A stretch of 30,036 nt of DNA from Bacteroidaceae bacterium (GCA_902362595.1 CABIXF010000044.1:1-30036); one strand, 5' to 3'. Shown: positions 15,757 through 24,111, counted from the stretch's first letter. Translations and numbers: made by a program. Notes: generated by a model from the letters alone, not told the origin.

Positions 15757-15786
15757 CGAATGAGAAAAATATAAAGTCAAGACAAT

Positions 15787-16509
15787 ATGGAGAAGTTTAA
15801 GGTGGTCATCGTAGAAGATGTCAAACTGGAATTGAAGGGGACGGAAGAGATTTTCCGTCACGAGATACCGAATGCCGAGGTGATTGGTACGGCCATGACC
15901 GAGGAGGAGTTCTGGAAACTGATGGAGACGTGTACACCCGACATGGTGCTGCTCGACCTGGGACTGGGGGGCTCCACTACCATCGGTGTGGAAATCTGTG
16001 CCCGTCTGCGCCGGGAACGGCCGGAACTGAAAGTGCTTATCTTTACCGGAGAAATCCTGAACGAGAAGTTGTGGGTGGACGCGCTCCGGGCAGGGGCCGT
16101 GGGCATCATCCTGAAGACGGGTGAACTCTTGACGGCGACCGACGTGCAGGCGGTGATGGACGGCAAGAAGCTGGTGTTCAACGAGCCGATACTGGAAAAA
16201 ATCGTGGCCCGCTTCATGCAGACAGTCGAGGTGGAACAGCGTCGGCAGGAGGCCATCATCGACTATGACATTGACGAATACGACGAGCGCCTGCTGCGTC
16301 ACCTGGCATTGGGGTACACCAAGGAGATGATTACCAACCTCAAAGGAATGCCTTTCGGCGTGAAGTCCATCGAGAAACGGCAGAACGAGCTGGTGAACCG
16401 CCTGTTCCGTCCCGACGAACGGACGGGGGTGAATGCCTGCCGGCTGGTGACCCGGGCTTTCGAGCTCCGTATCCTCGATATTGATAACCTGGAACCTGAT
16501 GAAGAATAA
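15787..16509 (+). CDS. Response regulator, receiver plus NarL/LuxR-like HTH
   Basis: This is the output partner of the upstream kinase. The 240-residue product has a receiver domain with the full phosphorylation set: acidic pair E10/D11, phospho-acceptor D57 (VLLDLGLGG), T87 (LIFTGE) and K110 (LKTG). From about 155 it has a winged or LuxR-like helix-turn-helix (DERLLRHLALGYTKEMITNL ... VKSIEKRQNELVNRLF), where conserved LuxR-type positions are kept. It likely binds DNA as a dimer after phosphorylation; targets are unknown. Its last 11 nt overlap the start of the next gene, indicating translational coupling. Confidence 0.9.
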   Translation: MEKFKVVIVEDVKLELKGTEEIFRHEIPNAEVIGTAMTEEEFWKLMETCTPDMVLLDLGLGGSTTIGVEICARLRRERPELKVLIFTGEILNEKLWVDALRAGAVGIILKTGELLTATDVQAVMDGKKLVFNEPILEKIVARFMQTVEVEQRRQEAIIDYDIDEYDERLLRHLALGYTKEMITNLKGMPFGVKSIEKRQNELVNRLFRPDERTGVNACRLVTRAFELRILDIDNLEPDEE

Positions 16510-17182
16510 ATTCAGTCTGCATCCGGCCACCTGCTTCCTGCTGCTGTTTCTGCTCACGGCCCTGCTGTCGTGGACGGGCAGCATCTATGAATGGGAGGGG
16601 GTACGCAGCCTTTTGAGCGACGAAGGGCTGCGGTGGCTGTTGCGTACCCTTCTCGACGATTACCTCCTTTCGCCGGTGTTTCAGGCGGTGGTGTGTCTGT
16701 TCTTCGGGGTGGGACTGTTTGTCCATTCCGGGTTGGGGAATGCCTGCCGGAGGATGGCGGGTGGCGCGCGCAAGTTTTCCCGCAAGGAGAAGCGAGCACT
16801 GGGGCTGGCGGTGGTGACCTTCCTCGCCTATGTGGGATTCTGTGTCCTGCTTGCCTTCGGACCGTGGAATGTGGTGCGCAGTTCCATCGGTACTTTGTCG
16901 GATTCCCCGCTGGCCGACGGACTTTGGGGCGTATGTTCGCTGGGGATTGCCTTGCCTGCCATTGTGTATGGCTTTGCATCCGATTCTTACCTGAACGACC
17001 GTGATGTAGTGGAAGGCATGGCCTATCTTTACAAGTGCCGGGCTACGTATTTCGTGGTGTTGCTCTTCATCACCCTGTTCTTCTCTTCGCTGGAATTCAG
17101 CGGGCTGACAGATTATACCGGATTACCGGATGACGTGTGTCGCGGTGCTTATCTGCTTTGCTGTCTGCTTTTTCTTTTATAA
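16499..17182 (+). CDS. Half-length AbgT-like membrane protein
   Basis: A 227-residue inner-membrane protein with hydrophobic helices near 11-28, 57-78, 100-121, 143-160, 184-200 and 215-227. The segment SLLSDEGLRWLLRTLL ... LFFGVGLFVHSGLG resembles the N-terminal part of AbgT (p-aminobenzoyl-glutamate transporter) proteins, and PAIVYGFASDSYLNDRDVVEGM resembles a mid-protein AbgT segment. AbgT itself is about 500 residues, so this is less than half and probably not a transporter alone. It starts inside the response-regulator gene (ATG 16499; an ATG at 16481 gives six more residues), so it is translationally coupled to the signalling pair. It may be an accessory sensor or scaffold for the kinase. 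Function is inferred from context. Confidence 0.7.
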   Translation: MKNKFSLHPATCFLLLFLLTALLSWTGSIYEWEGVRSLLSDEGLRWLLRTLLDDYLLSPVFQAVVCLFFGVGLFVHSGLGNACRRMAGGARKFSRKEKRALGLAVVTFLAYVGFCVLLAFGPWNVVRSSIGTLSDSPLADGLWGVCSLGIALPAIVYGFASDSYLNDRDVVEGMAYLYKCRATYFVVLLFITLFFSSLEFSGLTDYTGLPDDVCRGAYLLCCLLFLL

Positions 17183-17209
17183 AAGTAGGTGCATTTTACT
17201 CGAAACGAT

Positions 17210-17217
17210 TATCTTTG
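17210..17217 (+). promoter_or_regulatory. -7 element of thioredoxin lipoprotein gene
   Basis: TATCTTTG exactly matches the -7 consensus, 42 nt upstream of the ATG at 17260. The region about 20 nt upstream is T-rich but has no exact TTTG. Confidence 0.5.
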
Positions 17218-17259
17218 CCCCGTTATTTTCAAATCGGAATAAAACCTAATAATAACAAG

Positions 17260-18360
17260 ATGAAAAAAATTGTAGTATTTGCAGCGGCCGGACTGATGTC
17301 TTTGGCTGCTTGTCAGGAAAAGGCTGGCTTTACCATCAAAGGTACAGCCGAAGGTGCAGCCGATGGCGACACCGTGTTCTTGCAGAAACAGACGGCAGAA
17401 GGCTTTGAGGCCCTCGATTCTGTCGTAGTGAAGAATGGAACGTTTGAATTCAAGGGAAATCCGGATTCAGTAGCCGTATCGCGTTATGTGACTTACATGA
17501 AGGCTGATACCCGTATGGCTACCATGGTATTTGTGGAAAAAGGAAACATTCAGGTGAACCTGAGCCCGATGGAAAGCCGTGTATCGGGTACACCGAACAA
17601 TGATACTTACCAGAAGTTCATGGATGAATACCAGCGCATCGGCAAGGAAATGAACGACATGTATCAGAAGGCAAAAGGAGATACTTTGCTGACGGAAGCA
17701 CAGCGTGATTCCATCATGGAGGTACTCGACAAGAAGGAAACGGAAGGCATGGACCGTATTTATCAGTTGGTGTCTGAAAACATTGGCAGCGCAGCCGGCG
17801 TACAGTTGCTGACCATGTTCGGTTCTTCTTTCGAAGTGGCAAAGGTGCAACCGTTGCTGGAAAAGATTCCGGTTGCTTTCCAGAACGACGAGAAAGTGAA
17901 ATCGCTGAAGGAATATGTGGAAACGGTAGCCAAGACGGCTGTGGGACAGAAATACATCGACTTCACCCTGAATACGCCGGAAGGCAATCCGGTGAAACTG
18001 TCGGATTTCGTGGCTGCCAACAACTATACACTGATTGATTTCTGGGCCAGCTGGTGCGGACCTTGCCGCATGGAAATGCCGAACGTAGTGGCTGCCTACG
18101 CCAAATACAAGGCAAAAGGTTTCGGTATCGTAGGTGTGTCTTTGGACAACAACGCCGAAAGCTGGAAGAAGGCCATCAAGGACCTGAACATCACTTGGCC
18201 GCAGATGTCCGACCTGAAGGGTTGGCAGTGTGAAGCTGCCGGACTCTATGGCATCCGTGCCATCCCGGCTACATTGCTGGTTTCAAAGGACGGAACTATC
18301 GTGGCACGCGACCTGCGTGGGGAAGACCTGGAAGCCAAACTGGCAGAGCTGATGAAGTAA
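17260..18360 (+). CDS. DUF4369/thioredoxin-fold lipoprotein (ResA/TlpA-like)
   Basis: A 366-residue predicted periplasmic lipoprotein (MKKIVVFAAAGLMSLAAC, Cys 18). The N-terminal region (FTIKGTAEGAADGDTVFLQKQ ... FEFKG) is the DUF4369 type. A helical linker with many charged residues follows (about 120-215). From about 225 comes a thioredoxin-like domain with the redox motif WCGPC (Cys 266 and 269) and the cis-Pro region IRAIPATLLV. It would reduce or oxidise disulfides in exported proteins; the specific substrate is unknown. The ATG at 17260 is chosen over an upstream in-frame start because of the signal peptide. It ends with a terminator at 18395. Confidence 0.93.
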   Translation: MKKIVVFAAAGLMSLAACQEKAGFTIKGTAEGAADGDTVFLQKQTAEGFEALDSVVVKNGTFEFKGNPDSVAVSRYVTYMKADTRMATMVFVEKGNIQVNLSPMESRVSGTPNNDTYQKFMDEYQRIGKEMNDMYQKAKGDTLLTEAQRDSIMEVLDKKETEGMDRIYQLVSENIGSAAGVQLLTMFGSSFEVAKVQPLLEKIPVAFQNDEKVKSLKEYVETVAKTAVGQKYIDFTLNTPEGNPVKLSDFVAANNYTLIDFWASWCGPCRMEMPNVVAAYAKYKAKGFGIVGVSLDNNAESWKKAIKDLNITWPQMSDLKGWQCEAAGLYGIRAIPATLLVSKDGTIVARDLRGEDLEAKLAELMK

Positions 18361-18394
18361 TCGGCTTTTTCAAATAGGAACTTATTATAAAGAT

Positions 18395-18431
18395 AACGCG
18401 GACCTTCTTGGTAGAGAGGCCCGCGTTTTTT
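18395..18431 (+). terminator. Terminator between convergent genes
   Basis: AACGCGGACC (18395-18404) pairs with GGCCCGCGTT (18418 onward) with one mismatch, followed by TTTTTT to 18431. The T-tract favours the rightward gene; it may partly serve the leftward transporter gene. Confidence 0.7.
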
Positions 18432-18452
18432 GTCGGTATGTGCAGGAAGGTT

Positions 18453-20000
18453 TTATACTTCCATCATTTTCTTGAGCTTGCCGGAGAGCAGGAAAAGAAT
18501 CACGGCTGCAGCCCCACTCATGAAGACAAAAAGCATGAAGAAGTCGAACAGGTTCTCGATGGGGTAGCCCATGAAACTCTTGCTCACTCCGTGCTCGGGA
18601 TAGTAACCGCTCAGCAGTCCGGCAAACTTGTTGGCGGCCGAGGTACTGAGGTACCACACGCCCATCAGCAGGGAAGAGAAGCGGGCCGGTGAGAGCTTGT
18701 AGACCAGCGACAGACCGATAGGCGCCAGGCAAAGCTCGCCCATGGTATGAATCAGGTAGAGGCCGGTGAGCCATACCATGCTGACCTTCACGCCGGGTTC
18801 CACATCCTTCACGCCAAACGCGATGAACAGATAGCCCAAGGCCAGCAATCCCAGTCCGATGGCCTGCTTGCGCGGAGAACTCGGTTCGATGCCCCTCTTG
18901 CCCAGGAACGACCATACAGCGGCGAAAATCGGGGCCAGCGTGACAATCATGATGGGGTTGAACGACTGGAAATAGGCGGCCGGCATCTCCCAGTTGCCGA
19001 TGTGGCGGTCGGTCTGTTCGTCGGCGAAGAAGGTGAGTGAAGCCCCTGCCTGCTCGTAGGCCGCCCAAAAGAAGATGACGAAGAAGGCGATGATGTATAT
19101 CACCCCGATGCGCACCTTCTCATTCCGGCTCAGCGAGTGGTCAGTAATGATGATGACAGGCATCACGATGGCCGTGGCATAAATCAGCGAGCCAATCCAG
19201 TCGGCTCCGGCAAAGAGAGAACCACCCTCCGCACCCCAGTTGACCGAGAAAAGCAGGGTCAGCAGCAGCGTGCTGCCAATCATCAGGGCCGTACGTCCGG
19301 TACCTGTCTTTTTCGGTGCATTCTCGGCGGCAGGAGTGGCGGCGACAGTTTTCTGGGGTGCCGTACCCACCGGATTTCCGTCAGGGTCGCAGATGTATTT
19401 GTTCTTGAAGAGCTGGAACACCCCCGCACCCAGCACCATGCCGATGCAGGCTGAGAGGAATCCCCATTTGAAGTCTTCCGGATGCCCCGTGTTGCCCACC
19501 AGTCCGCACACCAGCGGGGCAATGGTTGAACCCACGTTCACACCCATATAAAAAATGGTGAAGGCCGAGTCCTTGCGGTTGTCGTCGGGTGCGTAGAGCC
19601 GTCCCACCATGGTCGAGATATTTGGCTTGAAGAAGCCGTTGCCCAGAATCAGCAGGCCCAGTCCGCAGAACATCAGGTACTTGGCCAGCGCCACCTCATG
19701 GAAATAGCAGGCACTGAGGAAGAGCAGGAACTGTCCGAGTGCCATGGTCAGCGCCCCCACCACGATAGACCGCCGGTTGCCCCAGTAGCGGTCGGCAATG
19801 TAGCCGCCGATGAGCGGGGTAAGATACACCAGTCCCGTGTAGCTGCCATATACTTGTGAAGCCGTTTCCTTGTCGAAAAGCAACGCCTGTACCATGTAGA
19901 GCATGAACAGTGCGCGCATGCCGTAGTAACTGAAGCGTTCCCACATCTCCGTTACGAAGAGAAGATAAAGTCCTTTTGGATGCCCTTTTGTTTGATTCAT
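18453..20000 (-). CDS. POT-family proton-coupled peptide transporter
   Basis: This inner-membrane carrier imports di- and tripeptides with protons. The 515-residue product has the POT/PTR signature E18-M-W-E21-R22-F23-S-Y-Y-G27 in the first helix and FKPNIS (residues 127-132), plus about 12-14 hydrophobic segments, the normal family length. The large hydrophilic loop near 205-235 (GTAPQKTVAATPAAENAPKKTGTG) fits the cytoplasmic linker between helix bundles. It is transcribed alone from the promoter at 20043-20074 and converges on the thioredoxin gene. Confidence 0.95.
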   Translation of the reverse strand: MNQTKGHPKGLYLLFVTEMWERFSYYGMRALFMLYMVQALLFDKETASQVYGSYTGLVYLTPLIGGYIADRYWGNRRSIVVGALTMALGQFLLFLSACYFHEVALAKYLMFCGLGLLILGNGFFKPNISTMVGRLYAPDDNRKDSAFTIFYMGVNVGSTIAPLVCGLVGNTGHPEDFKWGFLSACIGMVLGAGVFQLFKNKYICDPDGNPVGTAPQKTVAATPAAENAPKKTGTGRTALMIGSTLLLTLLFSVNWGAEGGSLFAGADWIGSLIYATAIVMPVIIITDHSLSRNEKVRIGVIYIIAFFVIFFWAAYEQAGASLTFFADEQTDRHIGNWEMPAAYFQSFNPIMIVTLAPIFAAVWSFLGKRGIEPSSPRKQAIGLGLLALGYLFIAFGVKDVEPGVKVSMVWLTGLYLIHTMGELCLAPIGLSLVYKLSPARFSSLLMGVWYLSTSAANKFAGLLSGYYPEHGVSKSFMGYPIENLFDFFMLFVFMSGAAAVILFLLSGKLKKMMEV

Positions 20001-20042
20001 TCTTCTTTTGTTGATAAAATGTTAGTAAATCTTGATTTTTCG

Positions 20043-20074
20043 CGAAAATAGTAAATAGTTTTTTCATCTGCAAA
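20043..20074 (-). promoter_or_regulatory. POT transporter promoter
   Basis: On the minus strand, TTTG (20071-20074) and TATTTTCG (20043-20050; seven of eight to consensus counting wildcards) are separated by 20 nt, the ideal spacing. The leader is about 35 nt. Confidence 0.6.
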
Positions 20075-20078
20075 TGAA

Positions 20079-20110
20079 AAAAGCCGCCTCAGAAAGATGA
20101 GACGGCTTGC
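20079..20110 (-). terminator. Terminator of TPR gene
   Basis: On the minus strand, AAGCCGTCTCA pairs with TGAGGCGGCTT (one mismatch), followed by TTTTTT (forward complement at about 20075-20082). It lies 34 nt past the TPR stop codon. Confidence 0.75.
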
Positions 20111-20141
20111 AGATAAACACAAAAGTTCTTTTTTTAATTTA

Positions 20142-20762
20142 TTAATGAATTGAAACTTGATCGAGTTGCTGGTAAGTAGCTGTGATGCGTTCCATCAGGT
20201 CGTTGGTAGGAGCTACTGCCATCAGTTGCAGTATCAAGTCGTTCACATCCGCCTTGCTATCGAGTTTGAGGGCCTGTGCCAGGTCGTTGAATGCCTCTTC
20301 GTAGCGGGTTGTTTCCAGATAGAGTTGGGCACGCGACTTGTAATTTTCCACGTCCTGCGGGTTCAGGCGGATGGCTTCGTTCAAGTCTTCTTCGGCACGA
20401 TCCCACATTTTCAGGTTTGTGAGCAGCACGCCTCTGGAGTAGTGAGCAAATGAGCGGTATTCTTTATCGGCTTCCGGAATCAGTTCCAGACTCGAATTCA
20501 GGGCCTGCAGTGCCAGTTTGGTGTCATTGCAGAAGTTGCAAATCAGTGCCATGTAGCAATGTGCATACCCGTTGTCCGGATGTTCGTTGATTTCTGCGTT
20601 CAAGTACGTATAGGCCGTTTCGGGGTCTCCCTCATTGAGCGCTTCTACACCTTTTATATAGTTCTCGCTTTCCGGGCGTTGAATGTTTTCTGCATGGAGT
20701 TGTGTGGCAGAAATAAGGCAGCAGACCAGCATGGCTGCAAGTGTTTTCATTGTGGCTTTCAT
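20142..20762 (-). CDS. Secreted TPR protein, short form
   Basis: A 206-residue exported protein with a signal peptide (MKATMKTLAAMLVCCLISATQLHAEN, cut after about A24) and four to five tetratricopeptide-type helix pairs from 30 to 180 (for example YIKGVEALNEGDPETAYTYLNAEINEHPDNGYAHCYMAL and DRAEEDLNEAIRLNPQDVENYKSRAQLYLETTRYEEAFNDLAQALKLD). TPRs scaffold protein contacts in the periplasm. Similar Bacteroides TPR proteins that I recall are several times longer, so this may be a compact or truncated paralogue. The frame is clean. It has its own promoter and terminator. Confidence 0.85.
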   Translation of the reverse strand: MKATMKTLAAMLVCCLISATQLHAENIQRPESENYIKGVEALNEGDPETAYTYLNAEINEHPDNGYAHCYMALICNFCNDTKLALQALNSSLELIPEADKEYRSFAHYSRGVLLTNLKMWDRAEEDLNEAIRLNPQDVENYKSRAQLYLETTRYEEAFNDLAQALKLDSKADVNDLILQLMAVAPTNDLMERITATYQQLDQVSIH

Positions 20763-20784
20763 AGAGTTTAGTTTTTAACGGGCA

Positions 20785-20815
20785 CAAATCTATAAACTTT
20801 CCATGAAATCGCAAA
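20785..20815 (-). promoter_or_regulatory. TPR gene promoter
   Basis: On the minus strand, TTTG (20812-20815) and TAGATTTG (20785-20792) are separated by 19 nt, a full match to the Bacteroidetes consensus. It is divergent from the sugar-kinase promoter 50 bp away. Confidence 0.7.
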
Positions 20816-20867
20816 GATTTTGCAGAAAATATTACAATCGGATGACGATTATCCGTAAAAACTTCCC

Positions 20868-20875
20868 TATATTTG
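20868..20875 (+). promoter_or_regulatory. -7 element of sugar kinase gene
   Basis: TATATTTG matches the consensus exactly and is followed by an 85-nt leader. No clear -33 element. Confidence 0.5.
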
Positions 20876-20967
20876 CAGAGGATATAAATCAGAATATTTT
20901 GAAAGTTATTAAGATTAAATGCAGATTCTAATTAAGTAATATAGAAAACCTAACTTATTTATTAACC

Positions 20968-22050
20968 ATGAAGTCACTTAATGAAATTATTTCACAATTT
21001 CCGGAGGTTGGAAAGGTTGAAGAAATTATTCCTTTGACAGCTGGATTGATTAACCAGACTTATAAGGTCAAGACTGCAGACCCGCAGGCATGCGACTACA
21101 TCTTGCAGTGTATCAATCATCAGGTGTTCAAGGATGTGGAACTGCTTCAGCACAATATTGACTGTGTGACTCGCCATATCCGCGAGAAACTGGAGAAAGC
21201 GCATGAGACGGACATTGACCGCAAGGTGCTTCGTTTCGTGCCGGCTGTCGGGGGAAAGACGTATTATTTCGACGGGGAACATTATTGGCGTATGTGTGTG
21301 TTTATTCCTGATTCACAGAGCCTGGAAGCGGTGACTCCCGAATCGTCTTATCTGGTAGGCGTGAAGTTCGGTGAGTTTGAAGCCATGCTGGCCGACCTTC
21401 CGGAGAAGTTGGGAGAGACCATCCCCGATTTCCACAACATGGAGTTCCGCATGAAACAGTTGCGTGAGGCTGTGGCTCAGAATGCTGCAGGCCGTTTGGA
21501 AAAGGTACAGTCGCTGGTGGACGATATCGAAAAGGATGCCGACGAGATGTGCGCGGCTGAACGTCTGTATCGCGAAGGAAAGCTTCCGAAACGCATCTGC
21601 CACTGCGATACGAAGGTATCGAACATGTTGTTCGACAAAGACGGCCACGTGTTGTGTGTCATCGACCTCGATACTACCATGCCGAGCTTTGTGTTCTCCG
21701 ATTTCGGCGATTTCCTGCGTTCGGCTGCCAATACGGCACCCGAAGACGAACCCGACTTGAACAAGATTCATTTCAACATGGACATCTTCCAGGCTTTTGC
21801 CAAGGGATACATCGAATCGGCCAAGAGTTTCCTCACTCCGCTGGAAATCGAGATGCTGCCCTATGCCGTGATGCTGTTCCCTTACATGCAGGCCGTACGT
21901 TTCCTGGCCGACTACCTCAACGGGGATACGTACTATCAGACGAAGTATGCCGAGCATAATTACGTGCGCACGCTGGCACAGTACAAGCTGTATCAGGAAG
22001 CCCGTAAGGCAGTTCCCGAAATGAAGGCTTATATCGCTTCGCTGCTGTAA
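20968..22050 (+). CDS. APH-fold kinase, NahK-like
   Basis: A 360-residue aminoglycoside-phosphotransferase-fold kinase. The catalytic loop reads H212-C-D214-T-K-V-S-N219 and the metal-binding motif IDLDT has D233/D235. The N-terminal nucleotide lobe contains LINQTYKVKT and an unusual LQCINHQVFKD stretch shared with the N-acetylhexosamine 1-kinase (NahK/LnpB) type from Bifidobacterium and Bacteroides. Such enzymes phosphorylate GlcNAc/GalNAc at C1 for host-glycan salvage. The exact substrate cannot be read from the sequence, and choline or homoserine kinases share the fold. It is monocistronic with a strong terminator. Confidence 0.85.
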   Translation: MKSLNEIISQFPEVGKVEEIIPLTAGLINQTYKVKTADPQACDYILQCINHQVFKDVELLQHNIDCVTRHIREKLEKAHETDIDRKVLRFVPAVGGKTYYFDGEHYWRMCVFIPDSQSLEAVTPESSYLVGVKFGEFEAMLADLPEKLGETIPDFHNMEFRMKQLREAVAQNAAGRLEKVQSLVDDIEKDADEMCAAERLYREGKLPKRICHCDTKVSNMLFDKDGHVLCVIDLDTTMPSFVFSDFGDFLRSAANTAPEDEPDLNKIHFNMDIFQAFAKGYIESAKSFLTPLEIEMLPYAVMLFPYMQAVRFLADYLNGDTYYQTKYAEHNYVRTLAQYKLYQEARKAVPEMKAYIASLL

Positions 22051-22081
22051 GTGCCGATTCTAAAAGGAGATAAAGCATACA

Positions 22082-22128
22082 GAGGGGCCGTCTCAGATTG
22101 CGTGGAGACGGCCCCTCCGTTTTGTTTC
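22082..22128 (+). terminator. Strong terminator after sugar kinase
   Basis: GAGGGGCCGTCTC (22082-22094) pairs perfectly with GAGACGGCCCCTC (22105-22117), a 13-bp GC-rich stem, then CGTTTTGTTT. Confidence 0.92.
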
Positions 22129-22170
22129 CGACTGGATTGGAAAATGTCATTCTGATGCATTTCCTACTAT

Positions 22171-22223
22171 AAATATTATTTTAAGTGGATGAAAATTGCC
22201 AAGATGTAATAAAAATAATATTT
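22171..22223. promoter_or_regulatory. Inverted repeat upstream of tetR-type gene
   Basis: AAATATTATTTT (22171-22182) and AAAATAATATTT (22212-22223) are perfect 12-bp inverted copies 29 nt apart. A 9-bp direct repeat TAAAGTAAT follows at 22239-22247 and 22265-22273 (26-bp period). TetR-type genes are commonly autoregulated from such sites, so these are operator candidates. AT-richness makes chance more likely than the arm length suggests. Confidence 0.4.
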
Positions 22224-22286
22224 TTACAACTTGAAAGTTAAAGTAATATATTCGAAGAAGTACATAAAGTAATGCCTTGAAATAAA

Positions 22287-23000
22287 ATGGAAAAGCGAAG
22301 GAAAAGAAGGAGCGCGGAAGACGTGGAGAAATCGATTTTGGAGGCAGCTACCGCTTTAATACAAAAAGATGGATTCAGCCACTTGACTACCACAGGAATC
22401 ATGCAGAAGGCAGAAATAGAGCCTGTACAGTTTTACAGGAGATACAAGGACTTGGATGCGTTCATCGATGAATATGTCAAGACGTTTGATTACTGGTTCA
22501 GCGACGTGGTGAAAGTTCCTGCTTCGGGCGAGAATAACCAAACGTATTACGAAGACATTTTATGCAATCTTTTCGATTCTTTGTGGGACAACAAGATTAT
22601 GCAGGAGCTGTTGAGATGGGAAATTGCTACGGATAATGAAACGAGCCGCCGTACCGCTCAGTTAAGAGAGTTCCACGCTCTTCCTTTGTGCAAGAAATTC
22701 GCAGATTTATTTTCTGATTCAGATACAGACATTGTGGCTGTGTCAGCATTGCTTGTGGGTGGAATCTATTATATGATACTTCATCACAGAGTGTCAGCGT
22801 TCAGTGGTATGGATCTCAGTCGGGAGCGGGACCGGGAAAGACTTCAGAAGGCCATAAAGCATCTTTCCAGTTTGTTGTTCCAAGATTGTGTGCAGCCTTC
22901 CGCTATAAAGATTGCAGTGGCCATGAAAAAGGATTCGGTTCCACTGGAAAAAATATCCGAATATACAGGCATCCCTTTACAAATACTTGAGAAAATTTGA
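22287..23000 (+). CDS. TetR/AcrR-family transcriptional regulator
   Basis: A 237-residue regulator. Residues 12-60 form the TetR-type DNA-binding domain (VEKSILEAATALIQKDGFSHLTTTGIMQKAEIEPVQFYRRYKDLDAFIDEYV), preceded by a basic stretch MEKRRKRRSAED. The middle is a helical ligand/dimer domain with no recognisable ligand signature. The last 28 residues (AVAMKKDSVPLEKISEYTGIPLQILEKI) look like the short helix-turn-helix tail found at the end of Rpn/PDDEXK family proteins, an unusual addition. The neighbours do not reveal a target; the beta-barrel gene downstream is separated by 424 bp with its own promoter elements. Confidence 0.9.
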   Translation: MEKRRKRRSAEDVEKSILEAATALIQKDGFSHLTTTGIMQKAEIEPVQFYRRYKDLDAFIDEYVKTFDYWFSDVVKVPASGENNQTYYEDILCNLFDSLWDNKIMQELLRWEIATDNETSRRTAQLREFHALPLCKKFADLFSDSDTDIVAVSALLVGGIYYMILHHRVSAFSGMDLSRERDRERLQKAIKHLSSLLFQDCVQPSAIKIAVAMKKDSVPLEKISEYTGIPLQILEKI

Positions 23001-23236
23001 AAAATCAGGGAGAGGGAGTATGCTTCATAGGAGTATCGAAGCTGTGAGAACCTCTGAATGTAGGGAAACTGTGTGAGATACAAAATCCTCTACGGTGAGT
23101 TTATTTGTGTATTTAATTGTATGTATATTTTCTTCCCAGAAAAATGAAAAGTACGGTTCTGATTATGTAACTTATTGATTCATAATCTGCTTTTCACTGT
23201 TCAAAGAGATTTAGTATTACGAAATGTTCTTTATGT

Positions 23237-23244
23237 TATATTTG
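23237..23244 (+). promoter_or_regulatory. Distal -7 element
   Basis: TATATTTG, an exact consensus match 181 nt upstream of the beta-barrel ATG. No TTTG at the -33 position. Confidence 0.3.
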
Positions 23245-23347
23245 TGCTATTAGTCTTGGGTAAATGTCTAAGTGTAAACTTCTCCAAAAGACACCAAAAA
23301 TCTACAAAGCATCACTCTTACATCATGTAAATACAATATTGATTGTA

Positions 23348-23355
23348 TATATTTG
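23348..23355 (+). promoter_or_regulatory. Proximal -7 element of beta-barrel gene
   Basis: TATATTTG, an exact consensus match 69 nt upstream of the ATG at 23425. Confidence 0.45.
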
Positions 23356-23424
23356 TGCCGTTCTCTTCTTTTCCGAAAGAAAGGAGGATATGAAAGCAAC
23401 TTTTAAATTCTAAATTAGAGAGTG

Positions 23425-24111
23425 ATGAAGAAAAAAGTAGTTTTGGCTTGCCTGCTGATGGCAAGCGTGTGCGGAGTGTACGCACAAAATGTGACATTGG
23501 CTCCCGAAGCAGGTATTTCTGCCGTACAGAGATACGGATGGGGCCAGGAGTGGAGACCTTCTGCGAAAATCGGGGTAGCTGCCGACTTCAATCTGACCCG
23601 CCATTTCGGCATTGAATCGGGCTTGTTTTACACCTTCAGAGGGTATTCCATTTCCAACGGGGGAACCTACAGCAATGAAAACTCCACCTGGATAGAGAAC
23701 GTGTCGCAGACAAGGCATTTCCTGCAGATACCGGTGATGGCCCAGTTCAGATGGAACCTGAACAAAGACACCAAACTGTTTTTCGGCGTGGGACCCTACG
23801 TGGCCTTCTGCCTGAAAAACAAATTTGACAGCAATCCTTACTATCTAGAGGGAAGCCTCCCGGGAATGTATGAACAGTATTATGATGGTTTTGTGTATGG
23901 GAAGGATGCCTGGGGAAATGACAATCTCTACCTTTACGATGAGGCCCGCCGCTTCGACTGGGGTGTATCCTCCAATATAGGTGTCGAAACCCACCACTGG
24001 TATGCCAAGCTGCAATATGACCTCTCCTTGGGCAAAGAAGGCAAGAACGACGTGATTGGCGCCAACTATCACACGCTGACGCTTTCCGTGGGATATAAAT
24101 TTGGCTTATAA
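23425..24111 (+). CDS. Outer-membrane beta-barrel protein (PorT/OMP_b-brl type)
   Basis: A 228-residue exported protein with signal peptide MKKKVVLACLLMASVCGVYA (cut after A20). The mature part alternates hydrophobic and polar residues in strands typical of an eight-stranded barrel: AKIGVAADFNLTRHFGIESGLFYTFRGYSI, HFLQIPVMAQFRWNLNKDTKLFFGVGPYVAF, and the closing strand LTLSVGYKFGL with a terminal hydrophobic residue. The motif LQIPVMAQF is common in the outer-membrane beta-barrel (PF13568-like) proteins of Bacteroidetes. The role is structural or unknown. The ATG at 23425 is preferred to the GTG three bases upstream. Confidence 0.9.
   Translation: MKKKVVLACLLMASVCGVYAQNVTLAPEAGISAVQRYGWGQEWRPSAKIGVAADFNLTRHFGIESGLFYTFRGYSISNGGTYSNENSTWIENVSQTRHFLQIPVMAQFRWNLNKDTKLFFGVGPYVAFCLKNKFDSNPYYLEGSLPGMYEQYYDGFVYGKDAWGNDNLYLYDEARRFDWGVSSNIGVETHHWYAKLQYDLSLGKEGKNDVIGANYHTLTLSVGYKFGL

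Larger units (their letters stand above)
23001..23424. other. 424-bp gap before the beta-barrel gene
   Basis: No gene seen. It contains a perfect 7-bp hairpin GATTATG/CATAATC (23161-23187) and two exact -7 elements TATATTTG (23237-23244 and 23348-23355), suggesting two transcription starts for the downstream gene or one for an unseen small RNA. No terminator for the TetR gene is evident. Confidence 0.5.

Noticed and set aside
12088..16584. Long antisense open frames (12088-14157 and 14299-16584) opposite the sensor kinase and regulator
   Set aside because: They are rich in His, Gln, Arg and Leu with no motifs, and they run across gene boundaries of real genes. They are shadows of the codon bias.
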